Positions 34,575-43,685 of a DNA stretch of 64,000 bases are shown in pieces. Below the pieces are notes generated by a model. The model made no database searches. It saw nothing but the letters and a program-made list of their open reading frames with translations, and had not been told where the DNA came from. Made by a program: the position numbers and the translations under genes. Numbering within the stretch: position 1 is the stretch's first letter; every line of letters begins with the position of its first letter. The DNA lies in assembly GCA_029960065.1 (NCBI GenBank), contig JASCOF010000002.1:496001-560000 (forward strand), in the 5' to 3' direction. The stretch is from Flavobacteriaceae bacterium PS02336 (GTDB lineage Bacteria; Bacteroidota; Bacteroidia; Flavobacteriales; Flavobacteriaceae).

Positions 34575-35495
34575 ATGAAAAAGAACCTATTTTTATTAGG
34601 ATTATTAGTTTGCTCAATGAGCATGATGGCGCAAACTGAACAAGCAGACAAACCAGAAAGCTGGTATTTTAAATTGGGTGGATCTTATTTCAACCAAACA
34701 GCTTCTACAGAGTTTCCAACTGTTGGAGGAAATCCAGCTTTAGATAGAACTTACGTAGGCGGAAAATTAGTTTCTGAGAAAAGTGTTACAGGTTCATTTG
34801 GACAAGGTTTTAGAACTGGTATAACTGCGGGATATCGCTTCTCTACACGTTTAGGAGTTGAATTGGGAGTAAACTATTATAATAGCAATGATAAGAAAAT
34901 GGCGCAAACTACTACAGATGCAATTTTTGTTTCGGGAGGAAAGCCTGTTTACAATTTTAAATCGGTTGGTCAAATTACAGCATTTGATCTTGCTCCGGCA
35001 CTAGTAATGTTTTTAGGTGAAGCTCATGGTTTTGAGCCATATACTAAAGTTGGGGTTTTAGTTCCAATTCATGGTGATTTAGAAATTACTACTGACGCAA
35101 TTGTACCAACAGGTGTTGCGAATCCTGCAACTGCTGCTGTTCATAGTGTAGATAAAGTTAAGCCAAATCCAACTATTGGTTTTTCAGCTGCTTTAGGTAC
35201 TTCTTATAAGTTAGGAAAACATATTTCTGCTTTTGCTGAATTAGAATATCGCAACTTTACTGTTCATGGGAAAACTAAAGAAACTACTGAGTTTAAAATG
35301 AATGGTCAAGATGCTTTAGGAACTAGAACTACTGCTCAAATCCATACAAATTACAGAGACAGATTAGATGTTAATTCTAATAATGCTTTAACTAATCCAA
35401 ACGGTGTTGATAGCACAAAACCTACAGACGAATTAAGTTCTTATGTAGGGATTTCAGGTTTAGGATTAACTTTAGGTCTTAAATACAGCCTATAA
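34575..35495 (+). CDS. Outer-membrane beta-barrel protein
   Basis: 306 residues with a signal peptide (MKKNLFLLGLLVCSMSMMAQ). The mature protein consists of alternating amphipathic strands with Gly and aromatic residues (GITAGYRFSTRLGVELGVNYY, then ISAFAELEYRNFTVHG) and ends in LGLTLGLKYSL, a C-terminal strand as in OmpA/OmpW-type eight- or ten-stranded barrels. Likely a small outer-membrane porin or structural protein of unknown ligand. Single gene with a strong terminator. Confidence 0.8.
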   Translation: MKKNLFLLGLLVCSMSMMAQTEQADKPESWYFKLGGSYFNQTASTEFPTVGGNPALDRTYVGGKLVSEKSVTGSFGQGFRTGITAGYRFSTRLGVELGVNYYNSNDKKMAQTTTDAIFVSGGKPVYNFKSVGQITAFDLAPALVMFLGEAHGFEPYTKVGVLVPIHGDLEITTDAIVPTGVANPATAAVHSVDKVKPNPTIGFSAALGTSYKLGKHISAFAELEYRNFTVHGKTKETTEFKMNGQDALGTRTTAQIHTNYRDRLDVNSNNALTNPNGVDSTKPTDELSSYVGISGLGLTLGLKYSL

Positions 35496-35520
35496 TTTAT
35501 TCCATTTATTATAGTTGATA

Positions 35521-35558
35521 AAAAAGAGGATATTCGAAAGAATATCCTCTTTTTTTTG
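35521..35558 (+). terminator. Rho-independent terminator of the OMP gene
   Basis: Perfect 15-bp stem AAAAAGAGGATATTC / GAATATCCTCTTTTT with a GAAA loop (35536-35539), followed by more Ts. Confidence 0.9.
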
Positions 35559-35564
35559 GTTTCG

Positions 35565-35668
35565 TTTGTCATCCTGACGAAGGAAGGATCACACTAGAAA
35601 CTCGACAAAGATTGGCGATGTTGCTTACGGAACCTTCTGTGCAATCCTTCCTTCGTCAGGATGACAAA
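35565..35668. repeat. Extragenic inverted repeat (GTCATCCTGACGAAGG type)
   Basis: Perfect 25-bp arms at 35565-35589 and 35644-35668, beginning TTTGTCATCCTGACG on the left, separated by 54 bases. It lies between convergent genes. Elements with this motif recur in Flavobacterium genomes, from memory. Confidence 0.8.
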
Positions 35669-35681
35669 ATTATAATAAGAT

Positions 35682-36677
35682 TTATTTAGAAACCTCCCTG
35701 AATTCCTTTAAAACCTGATCAATAACCCAAGTGGTTCTGGAGCCTGAAACTCCTTTTGAAGCAGAAGCACCTTCTTTTCCCAAAAGTTCTGCCATTACGG
35801 TTTCTATAAAAGGTTGTTGAATATGTAACGGATTTTCAATTGCAATACTTTCTTTTTCTCCATTAGTATATTGAATATAAATTGGTTCATTACCAAAAGT
35901 AGAGAATGAAATTTTTCCTTTATCTCCTACAATTTCAGTATTGTCATAACGTTCAAAACTTGCAAAATTCCATATTCCAGATCCGTGAACTCCGTTTTCA
36001 AACAAAAAGGACATTGACACAGCATCTTCAGCTGGATACGCTTGTAACTGCGAAGTTGCATGACCGCGAACCGATTTGATTGGTCCTAAAACAAAATCAA
36101 GGAAATCTAGAGTATGACAAGCCAAATCAACAAAGATTCCGCCTCCTGAAATATGGGGTAAAACAGTCCAAGGAAGATTGATTTCGTCATCGTAACGAGA
36201 TTCAAAAGGATGATATAAAACACAGTTTACATGTCTCACATTTCCAATTTTTCCTTTGTCAATTAATTCTTTTATTTTTAAAAAGCGAGGTAAAGCTCTT
36301 CTATAATAAGCAACAAATAATGGGACATTATGCTCTTTGCAGACACTGATCATTTCGCTGCATTCTTCAAAAGTAAGTGCCATAGGTTTTTCTACATAGA
36401 CCGGTTTTCCGGCTTTAGCGCACAAAATAGTATATTCTTTATGAGAAGATGGAGGAGTAGCGATATAAACCGCATCAACTTCTGGATCATTTATTAAATC
36501 GATTGCATTCGAATACCATTTTGGTACATTGTGGCGTTTGGCATAATCTTCAGCAAGCGCAGCATCTCTGCGCATCACAGCAACTAAAGCAGAATTTGGC
36601 GCTTTCTGAAAAGCAGGTCCGCTTTTTACTTCCGTAACATTGCCACAGCCAATAATTCCCCATTTTATAATTTTCAT
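35682..36677 (-). CDS. Gfo/Idh/MocA-family oxidoreductase
   Basis: 331 residues. The N-terminal Rossmann domain has IIGCGNVTEVKSGPAF near residue 9 and the family motif EKP in VYVEKPMALTFEEC near 97, whose Lys is the usual catalytic residue. The C-terminal alpha/beta domain has GGGIFVDLACHTLDFLDF with a His in the active-site position. Family members oxidise or reduce sugars, inositol or related polyols with NAD(P). The substrate here is unknown. No sugar-catabolism neighbours. Confidence 0.87.
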   Translation of the reverse strand: MKIIKWGIIGCGNVTEVKSGPAFQKAPNSALVAVMRRDAALAEDYAKRHNVPKWYSNAIDLINDPEVDAVYIATPPSSHKEYTILCAKAGKPVYVEKPMALTFEECSEMISVCKEHNVPLFVAYYRRALPRFLKIKELIDKGKIGNVRHVNCVLYHPFESRYDDEINLPWTVLPHISGGGIFVDLACHTLDFLDFVLGPIKSVRGHATSQLQAYPAEDAVSMSFLFENGVHGSGIWNFASFERYDNTEIVGDKGKISFSTFGNEPIYIQYTNGEKESIAIENPLHIQQPFIETVMAELLGKEGASASKGVSGSRTTWVIDQVLKEFREVSK

Positions 36678-36714
36678 GGTTTGTTTTTTTAGTTTCTCAA
36701 ATTTAAAAAAGGTT

Positions 36715-37009
36715 TGCCACGAATTGCACTAATTTCCACGAATTATTTTTTTGAATATTTTCCACAGCTTCACGAATTATTTTTTTCTGGAGATTTTGCA
36801 GATTCAACAGATTTTTTCCACACAGAATCAGCCTAATCTGTAAAATCTGCGAGAAACAAATTAAGCCACAGATTTTAAAAAAAAATCTATTTAATCCTTT
36901 TAATCTGTGGCAAAAAAATAACCACGAATTACACATTCTTCACAATTTAAATTCGTGGAAATTAGTGTAATTGCTTCGCCTGTTCGCTATCGCTCGGGTC
37001 GTGGCTAAA
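36715..37009. repeat. Cluster of nested extragenic palindromes
   Basis: The gap 36678-37030 holds no gene. The outer arms CACTAATTTCCACGAATT (36727-36744) and AATTCGTGGAAATTAGTG (36950-36967) are a perfect 18-bp inverted repeat. Inside lie GCAGATT-type arms and GCCACAGATT/AATCTGTGGC (about 36865-36911). Related GCCACGAATT and GCCACAGATT elements appear at 59265, 61303 and 62824. Confidence 0.75.
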
Positions 37010-37030
37010 AAAAAATCTAGTTTTAAAGTC

Positions 37031-39139
37031 TTACTTTTTAGGAAGTTCTTTAAAACCCATATTGTAAAGTGTGAAAGCCTGGATATCTACATTTTCTTGA
37101 ATTGTAGCCGCAACAGATTTTCCTGCTCCGTGACCCGCTTTAACATCAATTCTAATTAAAACCGGATTGTCTCCAGCTTGTTTTTCTTGTAATTCAGAAG
37201 CAAATTTGAAACTGTGAGCAGGAACTACACGATCATCGTGATCTCCTGTAGTTACCATTGTTGCAGGGTAATTGGTTCCTTTTTTAACATTGTGAACTGG
37301 AGAATATCCTTTTAAATATTCAAACATTTCTTTATTGTCCTGAGCCGTTCCGTAATCAAAAGCCCATCCTGCACCCGCAGTAAAAGCATTGTAACGAAGC
37401 ATATCCATAACTCCAACAGCTGGTAAAGCTACTTTCATTAAATCGGGACGCTGTGTCATTGTTGCTCCTACTAATAATCCTCCGTTAGATCCTCCGCGTA
37501 TCGCTAAATAATCTGATGAAGTATATTTTTGAGCAATTAGATATTCAGCAGCAGCAATAAAATCGTCGAAAACATTTTGCTTTTGAAGTTTAGTTCCTGC
37601 ATTGTGCCATTTTTTCCCATATTCACCGCCGCCTCTTAAATTGGCAACAGCATAAACTCCTCCATTTTCCATCCAAACTGCATTTGCAATACTGAAACTT
37701 GGTGTCAAACTAACATTAAATCCGCCGTAACCGTAAAGTATAGTTGGATTTTTGCCATCTAATTTTGTTCCTTTTTTATAAGTAATAATCATAGGAACTT
37801 TTGTACCGTCTTTTGAAGTATAAAATACTTGTTTTGATTCATAATCCTCACTTTTAAAATCTACTTTAGGTTTTTGATAGATTTCAGATTTTCCAGATTT
37901 CGGTTCAAAAGAATAAATACTTCCTGGTGTGGTGTAATTTGTAAAACTGTAGTATAAAATCTTTTCTTCTTTTTTTCCTCCAAAACCTCCTGCAGATCCA
38001 ACAGCTGGAAGTTTGATTTCTCTAACTAACTTTCCGTTGTAATCATATTGCTGTACAAATGATACTGCGTCTTTTGTATAATTAGCAAAAAAGTATCCTG
38101 CACCAGTTGAAGGAGCTAAAACATTCTCTGTTTCTTTGATAAAATCTTTCCAGTTTTCTACTTTCGGATTATTAGCATCAACAGTTACAACACGTACATT
38201 TGGAGCATTAAAGTCGGTTTCGATAAATAACTTACTTCCTTCGTTTTCAATAATGGAATTTGCACTATTAAAATTATCTACAATAGTAACAATTGGACTA
38301 TTCGGTTTCGTTAAATCTTTGATATATAATTCGTTTCCGTAAGTTGAATTAGCTGCAGTAATAATCAAATAACGATCATCTTCTGTAACATAACCGCCAA
38401 CGTATCTTCTTTTTTGATCTGCACCAAAAATTACTTTATCGTCTTTCTGAGAAGTTCCTAGTTTATGGAAATACAACTTATGCTGATCTGTTTTAGCAGA
38501 TAACTCGCTTCCTTTTGGTTTGTCATAACTAGAATAGTAAAAACCTTCATTTTTGTACCAAGAAACACCGCTGAATTTTATATCAACCAAAGTATCTTCA
38601 AGCACTTTTTTAGATAAAGCATCAATAATGATTACTTTTCTCCAATCACTTCCGCCTTCAGAAATAGAATAAGCCGCTTTGTTTCCGTCTTTCGAAAAAT
38701 TCAGACCGCCTAGAGAAGTAGTTCCATCTTTAGAAAAAGTATTAGGATCTAAGAAAACTTCATCTTTCCCATCTTTTCCTTTTCTATAAATAACAGATTG
38801 ATTTTGCAGACCATTGTTTTTAGAAAAATAGGTAAATTTTCCTTCTGTAAAAGGAGCGCCAATTTTTTCATAATTCCAAAGTTTCTCCATTCGATTTTTA
38901 AGTGCTGAACGAAACGGAATTTTGTCTAAATAAGAGTAGGTAACTTCATTTTCAGCTTTTACCCAAGCTCCTGTCTCAGTAGATTTGTCATCCTCAAGCC
39001 AACGGTATGGATCGCTTACTTTGGTGTCAAAATATACGTCAACCGTTTCTCCTTTTTTAGTTTCAGGATATTTTATTTTATTTTGAGCAAATGAAATTCC
39101 TGCAGTTGTAATTGCCATTAATAAAAGAGTTTTTTTCAT
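37031..39139 (-). CDS. Prolyl oligopeptidase-type S9A peptidase, exported
   Basis: 702 residues with a signal peptide ([19 protein letters not shown]). The N-terminal seven-bladed beta-propeller starts after [17 protein letters not shown] and DPYRWLEDD. The C-terminal alpha/beta hydrolase has the nucleophile Ser in [14 protein letters not shown], the Asp in [14 protein letters not shown] and the His in KAGHGAGKS, so the triad is complete. It should cut short peptides after Pro in the periplasm. Full length for S9A. Stands alone, between extragenic repeats. Confidence 0.92.
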   Translation of the reverse strand: MKKTLLLMAITTAGISFAQNKIKYPETKKGETVDVYFDTKVSDPYRWLEDDKSTETGAWVKAENEVTYSYLDKIPFRSALKNRMEKLWNYEKIGAPFTEGKFTYFSKNNGLQNQSVIYRKGKDGKDEVFLDPNTFSKDGTTSLGGLNFSKDGNKAAYSISEGGSDWRKVIIIDALSKKVLEDTLVDIKFSGVSWYKNEGFYYSSYDKPKGSELSAKTDQHKLYFHKLGTSQKDDKVIFGADQKRRYVGGYVTEDDRYLIITAANSTYGNELYIKDLTKPNSPIVTIVDNFNSANSIIENEGSKLFIETDFNAPNVRVVTVDANNPKVENWKDFIKETENVLAPSTGAGYFFANYTKDAVSFVQQYDYNGKLVREIKLPAVGSAGGFGGKKEEKILYYSFTNYTTPGSIYSFEPKSGKSEIYQKPKVDFKSEDYESKQVFYTSKDGTKVPMIITYKKGTKLDGKNPTILYGYGGFNVSLTPSFSIANAVWMENGGVYAVANLRGGGEYGKKWHNAGTKLQKQNVFDDFIAAAEYLIAQKYTSSDYLAIRGGSNGGLLVGATMTQRPDLMKVALPAVGVMDMLRYNAFTAGAGWAFDYGTAQDNKEMFEYLKGYSPVHNVKKGTNYPATMVTTGDHDDRVVPAHSFKFASELQEKQAGDNPVLIRIDVKAGHGAGKSVAATIQENVDIQAFTLYNMGFKELPKK

Positions 39140-39193
39140 AATTAGTTTTTGTCTGTTGTAACAAAAATAGCACTTTCTGTGAGATTATATAAA

Positions 39194-39290
39194 TTTAACC
39201 GCAAAGAACGCAAAGTGTTTTTCGCAAAGTTCGCAAAGTTCAAAAATGCTTTGCGAGCTTTGCGTTTTCCTTGCGTACTTTGCGGTTAAA
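39194..39290. repeat. Extragenic palindrome (TTTAACCGCAAAG type)
   Basis: Perfect arms TTTAACCGCAAAG (39194-39206) and CTTTGCGGTTAAA (39278-39290) enclose several GCAAAG direct and inverted copies. It fills the gap between the receptor gene and the prolyl oligopeptidase gene. Confidence 0.75.
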
Positions 39291-39298
39291 TAAAAAAA

Positions 39299-41506
39299 TT
39301 ATAAATTAAAATTAACTCCCAAAACGATATTTCTTCCAATATTCGGAATACCGTCTGTTTTCAATCTCGAAAGGTGTGCAATATATTTTTTATCGAATAA
39401 ATTGTTTCCGTTTAAGTTAATGTCAAAAGCTGTTTTTCCTAGTTTTACAGTTCCTCCAAAACCTAAATTAACCAAAGTATAACCTTTTGAAGCCGTTTCA
39501 AAACCGCTTACATTATCTTGGCTGAAGGTTGAAGAAACATTCAAAGAAGCAAAACCTTCACTTAACCAATCTTTGATATTAAATTCGGTTCTAAGAGTGT
39601 TATTCCAGTTATTGGCAGGAATTAAAGGCAGATAATCATTGTTGTCTTTTTTACCGGTAACGGTTTCAAAACTAGTTTCAAAATGTAACCAGTCTAACGG
39701 ATGCGGATGAAAATGCAGTCCAACTTCACCTCCAAATAATTTTGCATTATCTTGAACATAAGCAAAAACAGCGTTGTCTTCTAGAACCTCTCCCGTTGGT
39801 GAAGTGTAGATATAATTGTTTACGTGATTGTAAAATCCGTTTACGAAGAATTCAAAATGCGTGTTTTTGTATTCTAAATTCAAATCAGTCTGAACGTTTT
39901 GTTCTGTTTTCAAATTTGCATTTCCAATTTCGTAACGATTTGTTCCTTCATGAACTCCGTTTGAAGTCAATTCGGCCAAGTTTGGCGCTCTGAATCCCGT
40001 GGCAACATTTAAACGAAGTGTAAGCGGTTCTGCCAATTTTGTTTTATAACCTAAAGAAGCATTAAAACTGTCAAAAGATTTGTCAAGAGGCAAGAAATAA
40101 CCTTCTTCGCCTTCAGTTCCGTGCGCGATTGAAGTAACATTTCTATTGTCAAAACGCAATCCAGCTTGAATAACGCTATTGTCCCATTCGTAATTTGCTG
40201 TTCCAAAAACGCCAAAATCGTTGGTTGTTGCATCCGGAATTAAATATTCTTCACCCGAATTTTTATTCGTTTGATGCATTCCTTGAACTCCTAAAATAGT
40301 TTCGATTTTTCCGAATTTAGGGAAATGATATTTAGCATTATAATTGAAAGTATTCAATTTCATATGAAGAGAAGCCTCGTTGCTGTCTTCAAATTCGCTT
40401 CTGTCATTTGCGATGTAACCCAAATCAACATCTAATTTTGAGTTTTCGAAGAAAATAACATTATTCAAACTCAATAAATGATTGAAAATCCCTTGTCTAG
40501 GAAACTGTGTGTTTTTGCTTGAAGACTGTTCTGCAATTCCATCTTCTGGAATCCCGATATCCAGTTTGTTGTAATTGTATCTTAAAACGCTTGAAAAAGT
40601 AGCATTGCTGTAGCCGATACCGGTTTTAAAATCGGTTTCGTTGTAACGAGAATTGGTTACGCGGTCACCATCGGCAATTTTGTAATCAGAATGTGTGTTG
40701 TAACTTCCACGCGCTAAGAATTTCCAGTTGTCTGTAGAAGTTTTTAATCCGATAGAAGAATTACTTCCTTGTGTATTCGTGAAATATTTTTGACTAAAAT
40801 TAGCTTTAAAATCTCCAGCATCAGCAAATTTTTCAGGATTAAAATATAAAACTCCTCCCAAAGCATCAGAACCGTATAATAATGAAGCTGGGCCTTTTAT
40901 AACTTCAACACTTTCAATTCCGGCATCATTTAAACCCAAACCATGTTCGTCGCCAAACTGCTGGTTTTCGATGCGGACACCTTGCGAATAAACCAAAACA
41001 CGGTTTCCGCTAAGTCCGCGAATAACAGGTTTTCCGATAGAAGTTCCTGTTGAAATCTGTGAAACTCCCGGAATTGTCGCCAAACCTTCAATCAAGGTTG
41101 AAGTTCCCTTTTGCTGTAATGTTTTGATACTTTCATGCTCAATCTTCATTACATTCTGAGATTGCAATTTGTTGAAAGGTGTAGAAACTACTACTTCATC
41201 CATTTCTAAAATTGATTCTTCAAGCGTAACGTCTAAAGTGTTCTGCTTTAATAATTTTGCGATTGTTTTGTTTTGATTGGCATAACCAACATAAGTAAAA
41301 GCAATACGAAGACTTCCATTTGGAAGATTGTTGAATTCATATTTACCATTTGCATCTGTTGTTGTCCCTTTATGTAATTCTGGTGCGTAAACAGAAACTC
41401 CTGGCAATGGATTGTTTTGAGTGTCGGTTACAATTCCCGAAACCGAATTTTGAGCAGATAGAATGCCCGAGAACCCTAGAATAAGGGCAATTATAAATTT
41501 TTTCAT
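39299..41506 (-). CDS. TonB-dependent outer-membrane receptor, possibly for metal
   Basis: 735 residues. Signal peptide (1-18), a CarboxypepD_reg domain to about 95 (VSGIVTDTQNNPLPGVSVYA), a plug (STLIEGLATIPGVSQIST, then GKPVIRGLSGNRVLVYSQGV and GPASLLYGSDALGGV) and a 22-strand type barrel ending LGVNFNL. The plug is like that of ZnuD/zinc-type receptors, and a His-rich loop, GLHFHPHPLDWLHFE, lies late in the barrel. The gene just upstream encodes a His/Cys-rich small protein. Together this suggests zinc or copper uptake. The receptor class is sure, the metal is inference. Confidence 0.85.
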   Translation of the reverse strand: MKKFIIALILGFSGILSAQNSVSGIVTDTQNNPLPGVSVYAPELHKGTTTDANGKYEFNNLPNGSLRIAFTYVGYANQNKTIAKLLKQNTLDVTLEESILEMDEVVVSTPFNKLQSQNVMKIEHESIKTLQQKGTSTLIEGLATIPGVSQISTGTSIGKPVIRGLSGNRVLVYSQGVRIENQQFGDEHGLGLNDAGIESVEVIKGPASLLYGSDALGGVLYFNPEKFADAGDFKANFSQKYFTNTQGSNSSIGLKTSTDNWKFLARGSYNTHSDYKIADGDRVTNSRYNETDFKTGIGYSNATFSSVLRYNYNKLDIGIPEDGIAEQSSSKNTQFPRQGIFNHLLSLNNVIFFENSKLDVDLGYIANDRSEFEDSNEASLHMKLNTFNYNAKYHFPKFGKIETILGVQGMHQTNKNSGEEYLIPDATTNDFGVFGTANYEWDNSVIQAGLRFDNRNVTSIAHGTEGEEGYFLPLDKSFDSFNASLGYKTKLAEPLTLRLNVATGFRAPNLAELTSNGVHEGTNRYEIGNANLKTEQNVQTDLNLEYKNTHFEFFVNGFYNHVNNYIYTSPTGEVLEDNAVFAYVQDNAKLFGGEVGLHFHPHPLDWLHFETSFETVTGKKDNNDYLPLIPANNWNNTLRTEFNIKDWLSEGFASLNVSSTFSQDNVSGFETASKGYTLVNLGFGGTVKLGKTAFDINLNGNNLFDKKYIAHLSRLKTDGIPNIGRNIVLGVNFNL

Positions 41507-41671
41507 TTGAAAATGATGCTATAGTTAATTTGATTTTTTTCTTTTAAATGAAAAATCAAAGCAAAACAGTAAAGCATTCTGATCCCGATTTTATAAACAG
41601 GATTAGGAAACTCAGTGTTATTTGAATTTAAATTAAAAGAAATGTGGATTTTTTTTTCGAAAAACGAAAAC

Positions 41672-42025
41672 TTAAGAAACTATAACAATAGGCGGGCCTC
41701 GTAAGAAATAGGAGGTTCTTGAAACTGAAAAAATCTTCTCTGAAACTGGGAAGAAATAAGGTGTTTCCTTATCAAAAGAATGAAATTGGAAAGAGAAATC
41801 CTGAGGGATAATAAACGACTCAAAAGCAAAATGACAAACAAAACAAACGTCGTAATCGTGATGCTGATGCGTTATTTCGCCATTAGGATCATTATAATTA
41901 TGATGGCACTGCTTTTCTGAAAGCTGTTTTACAATATGCTCATAACTGTGTATCGACTGAAACAATATCGAGAACAATATTGTTACAGCAAAAGATAGAC
42001 TTAATATGAGCTGTTTTTTCTTCAT
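41672..42025 (-). CDS. Small His/Cys-rich exported or membrane-anchored protein
   Basis: 117 residues from the ATG at 42025; an earlier ATG would put ten residues before the signal. A hydrophobic N-terminal segment (LILSLSFAVTILFSILF) is followed by a cluster of metal ligands: HSYEHIVKQL, QCHHNYND, THQHHDYDVCFVCHFAFE. Nine His and three Cys within about 50 residues are enough for several Zn or Cu sites. It lies 165 bases upstream of the TonB receptor on the same strand. I do not recognise a named family; a metal-sensing or metal-relay role beside the receptor is inferred. Confidence 0.65.
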   Translation of the reverse strand: MKKKQLILSLSFAVTILFSILFQSIHSYEHIVKQLSEKQCHHNYNDPNGEITHQHHDYDVCFVCHFAFESFIIPQDFSFQFHSFDKETPYFFPVSEKIFSVSRTSYFLRGPPIVIVS

Positions 42026-42151
42026 TTCCTGCAAAGGTATAAAAGATAAAAACAAAATTGATTTATTTTTTGTCTCTGTAAGCTGGTTCGTTGAAAAAAA
42101 TGCAGCAATTATTTTTATTGAGCAGCAAAAAGAGAATATTTATAATTCTTA

Positions 42152-42183
42152 TTGCGGCTAGAAAAAGCATTATGTTATATTTG
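42152..42183 (+). promoter_or_regulatory. Promoter of the PorT-like gene
   Basis: TATATTTG (42176-42183) fits TAnnTTTG and TTG (42152-42154) lies 21 bases upstream, within the usual range. The ATG is at 42249. Confidence 0.5.
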
Positions 42184-42248
42184 TATATGAAATAAATAGG
42201 CGCAAAAGAGCGTTTATTTTTAAACCTCTTTAAAAACCAACTTATAAT

Positions 42249-42953
42249 ATGCGAATTATTTTCAGCTGCTTATTTTTACTCACTTTTGTAAACTCCTTTG
42301 CACAAGAAGAAGTTAAGCCTGAGATAAAACCAATAGTAAAAATAGATTCTCTGTATCGAGAAGATCAATTTTATTTTTCGGTTACTTATAATATGTTTAC
42401 CGATATTCCAATTGCCTTTAAACAAAATAAATTCTCTTTAGGACTTTCGGGAGGTTTCTTAAGAGACATGCCAGTTAATAAATCAAGAACTATTGCCATA
42501 GCGACAGGTTTAGGACTGAGTTATCAGAACTACAATCAGAATTTAAATATTTCGAGAGACGGTTCTGGAACAATTATTTATGGTGTAAATAATTCAAGCG
42601 AATTTGTTTCTAATCGCTACAGGCAATATTCTGTAGATCTTCCAATTGAATTTAGATGGCGAAATTCGACCTACGAAAGCACTAAATTTTGGCGTATTTA
42701 TGGCGGAGTAAAATTGAGTTATATTTTTTCGAGCACCTCTCTTTTAGACGATGGAGAAAATAATTATAATATTAACAATAATAAGGACATCAATAAATTT
42801 CAATACGGCCCTTATCTTGCTGCAGGATATAATACATGGAATCTTTATATTTATTATGGTTTAAGTCCGTTGTTTAATTCAGCAACCACTTTGTCTGGAG
42901 AAAAAATCACCATGAAAACCTTAAACGCAGGATTGATCTTCTACATTTTATAA
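42249..42953 (+). CDS. PorT-family outer-membrane beta-barrel protein
   Basis: 234 residues with a signal peptide (MRIIFSCLFLLTFVNSFAQ). The barrel has strand pairs such as KFSLGLSGGFLRDMPV and TIAIATGLGLSYQNYN, and QYSVDLPIEFRWRNS, IYGGVKLSYIFSS. These are the strand motifs of PorT/outer-membrane-protein beta-barrel (OMP_b-brl_2) proteins, which include the type IX secretion component PorT. Whether this one serves secretion is not shown. Its stop overlaps the stop of the convergent next gene by six bases. Confidence 0.75.
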   Translation: MRIIFSCLFLLTFVNSFAQEEVKPEIKPIVKIDSLYREDQFYFSVTYNMFTDIPIAFKQNKFSLGLSGGFLRDMPVNKSRTIAIATGLGLSYQNYNQNLNISRDGSGTIIYGVNNSSEFVSNRYRQYSVDLPIEFRWRNSTYESTKFWRIYGGVKLSYIFSSTSLLDDGENNYNINNNKDINKFQYGPYLAAGYNTWNLYIYYGLSPLFNSATTLSGEKITMKTLNAGLIFYIL

Positions 42954-43553
42954 CCACAGATATAAAAATAAAAGTTGCGGCATTATGCCCACAAACAAAC
43001 CAATCAATATTTCTCTAGAAGTATGAGCATTCATTTCTAAACGTGATGAAGCCACAATTCCGGATAACAAAATCAATAAAGCAGGCCAATATGGATTATG
43101 CATTTGCAAGTGAATGTTTAAGCCAATTACAAAAATCGCAAAACCACAAATTGCAACCATGTGTAAACTTGCTTTTATTTTAAAAAGAGCCAATACTAAT
43201 GCCAAAATCGCACTAAATAATGCGCCTAAAAAAAAGAAATGAAGCTCTGGATAACGCATAATAACAATGCTGCGTTTGACAAGTAAAATATACAAAAAGC
43301 ACTGTAGAATTAATGGAATAGTACGTTCTGAAGTCTGACTGAGCATAATAGATTTTACATGTCCGGTTGATCGAAGCAAGAGGTAAAATAGAATTGGCAC
43401 AATCACATTGATTACTAAAATCTGTAACAAAACAAAGTACTTTTCCTGTGTGCTAAAAATGTCTCCTTTGCAATATAAATAAAAGATTGTAGCATAAAGA
43501 GCTATAAAAATTGGATGCAATATATAGGAGAAAAGTGGAAGTATTTTTTTCAA
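42948..43553 (-). CDS. PAP2-like integral membrane protein
   Basis: 201 residues and about six membrane helices, starting MKKILPLFSYILHPIFIALY. The final part, ALLILLSGIVASSRLEMNAH then TSREILIGLFVGIMPQ, looks like the C-terminal PAP2 motif (SRxxxNxHxxxEILIG) where the catalytic His is kept, but the N-terminal KxxxxxxRP motif is absent. It could be a catalytically reduced relative of type 2 phosphatidic acid phosphatases. Found in this form in many Flavobacteriia as a hypothetical protein. Divergent from murF-alr. Confidence 0.65.
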   Translation of the reverse strand: MKKILPLFSYILHPIFIALYATIFYLYCKGDIFSTQEKYFVLLQILVINVIVPILFYLLLRSTGHVKSIMLSQTSERTIPLILQCFLYILLVKRSIVIMRYPELHFFFLGALFSAILALVLALFKIKASLHMVAICGFAIFVIGLNIHLQMHNPYWPALLILLSGIVASSRLEMNAHTSREILIGLFVGIMPQLLFLYLWL

Positions 43554-43659
43554 AACAATCTAATTTGTGGTAATAAACAAATATACAGAAATATAAATAA
43601 GGATGCTAAAAGCCTTTATTTTTTAAGAAAATCACAACTCTTTTCTATCTTTAATATCT

Positions 43660-43667
43660 TAATTTTG
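43660..43667 (+). promoter_or_regulatory. Candidate -7 element of murF-alr
   Basis: TAATTTTG fits TAnnTTTG 18 bases before the ATG at 43686; no TTG at the proper distance. Confidence 0.35.
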
Positions 43668-43685
43668 AAAAAAAGATATTTCTAA

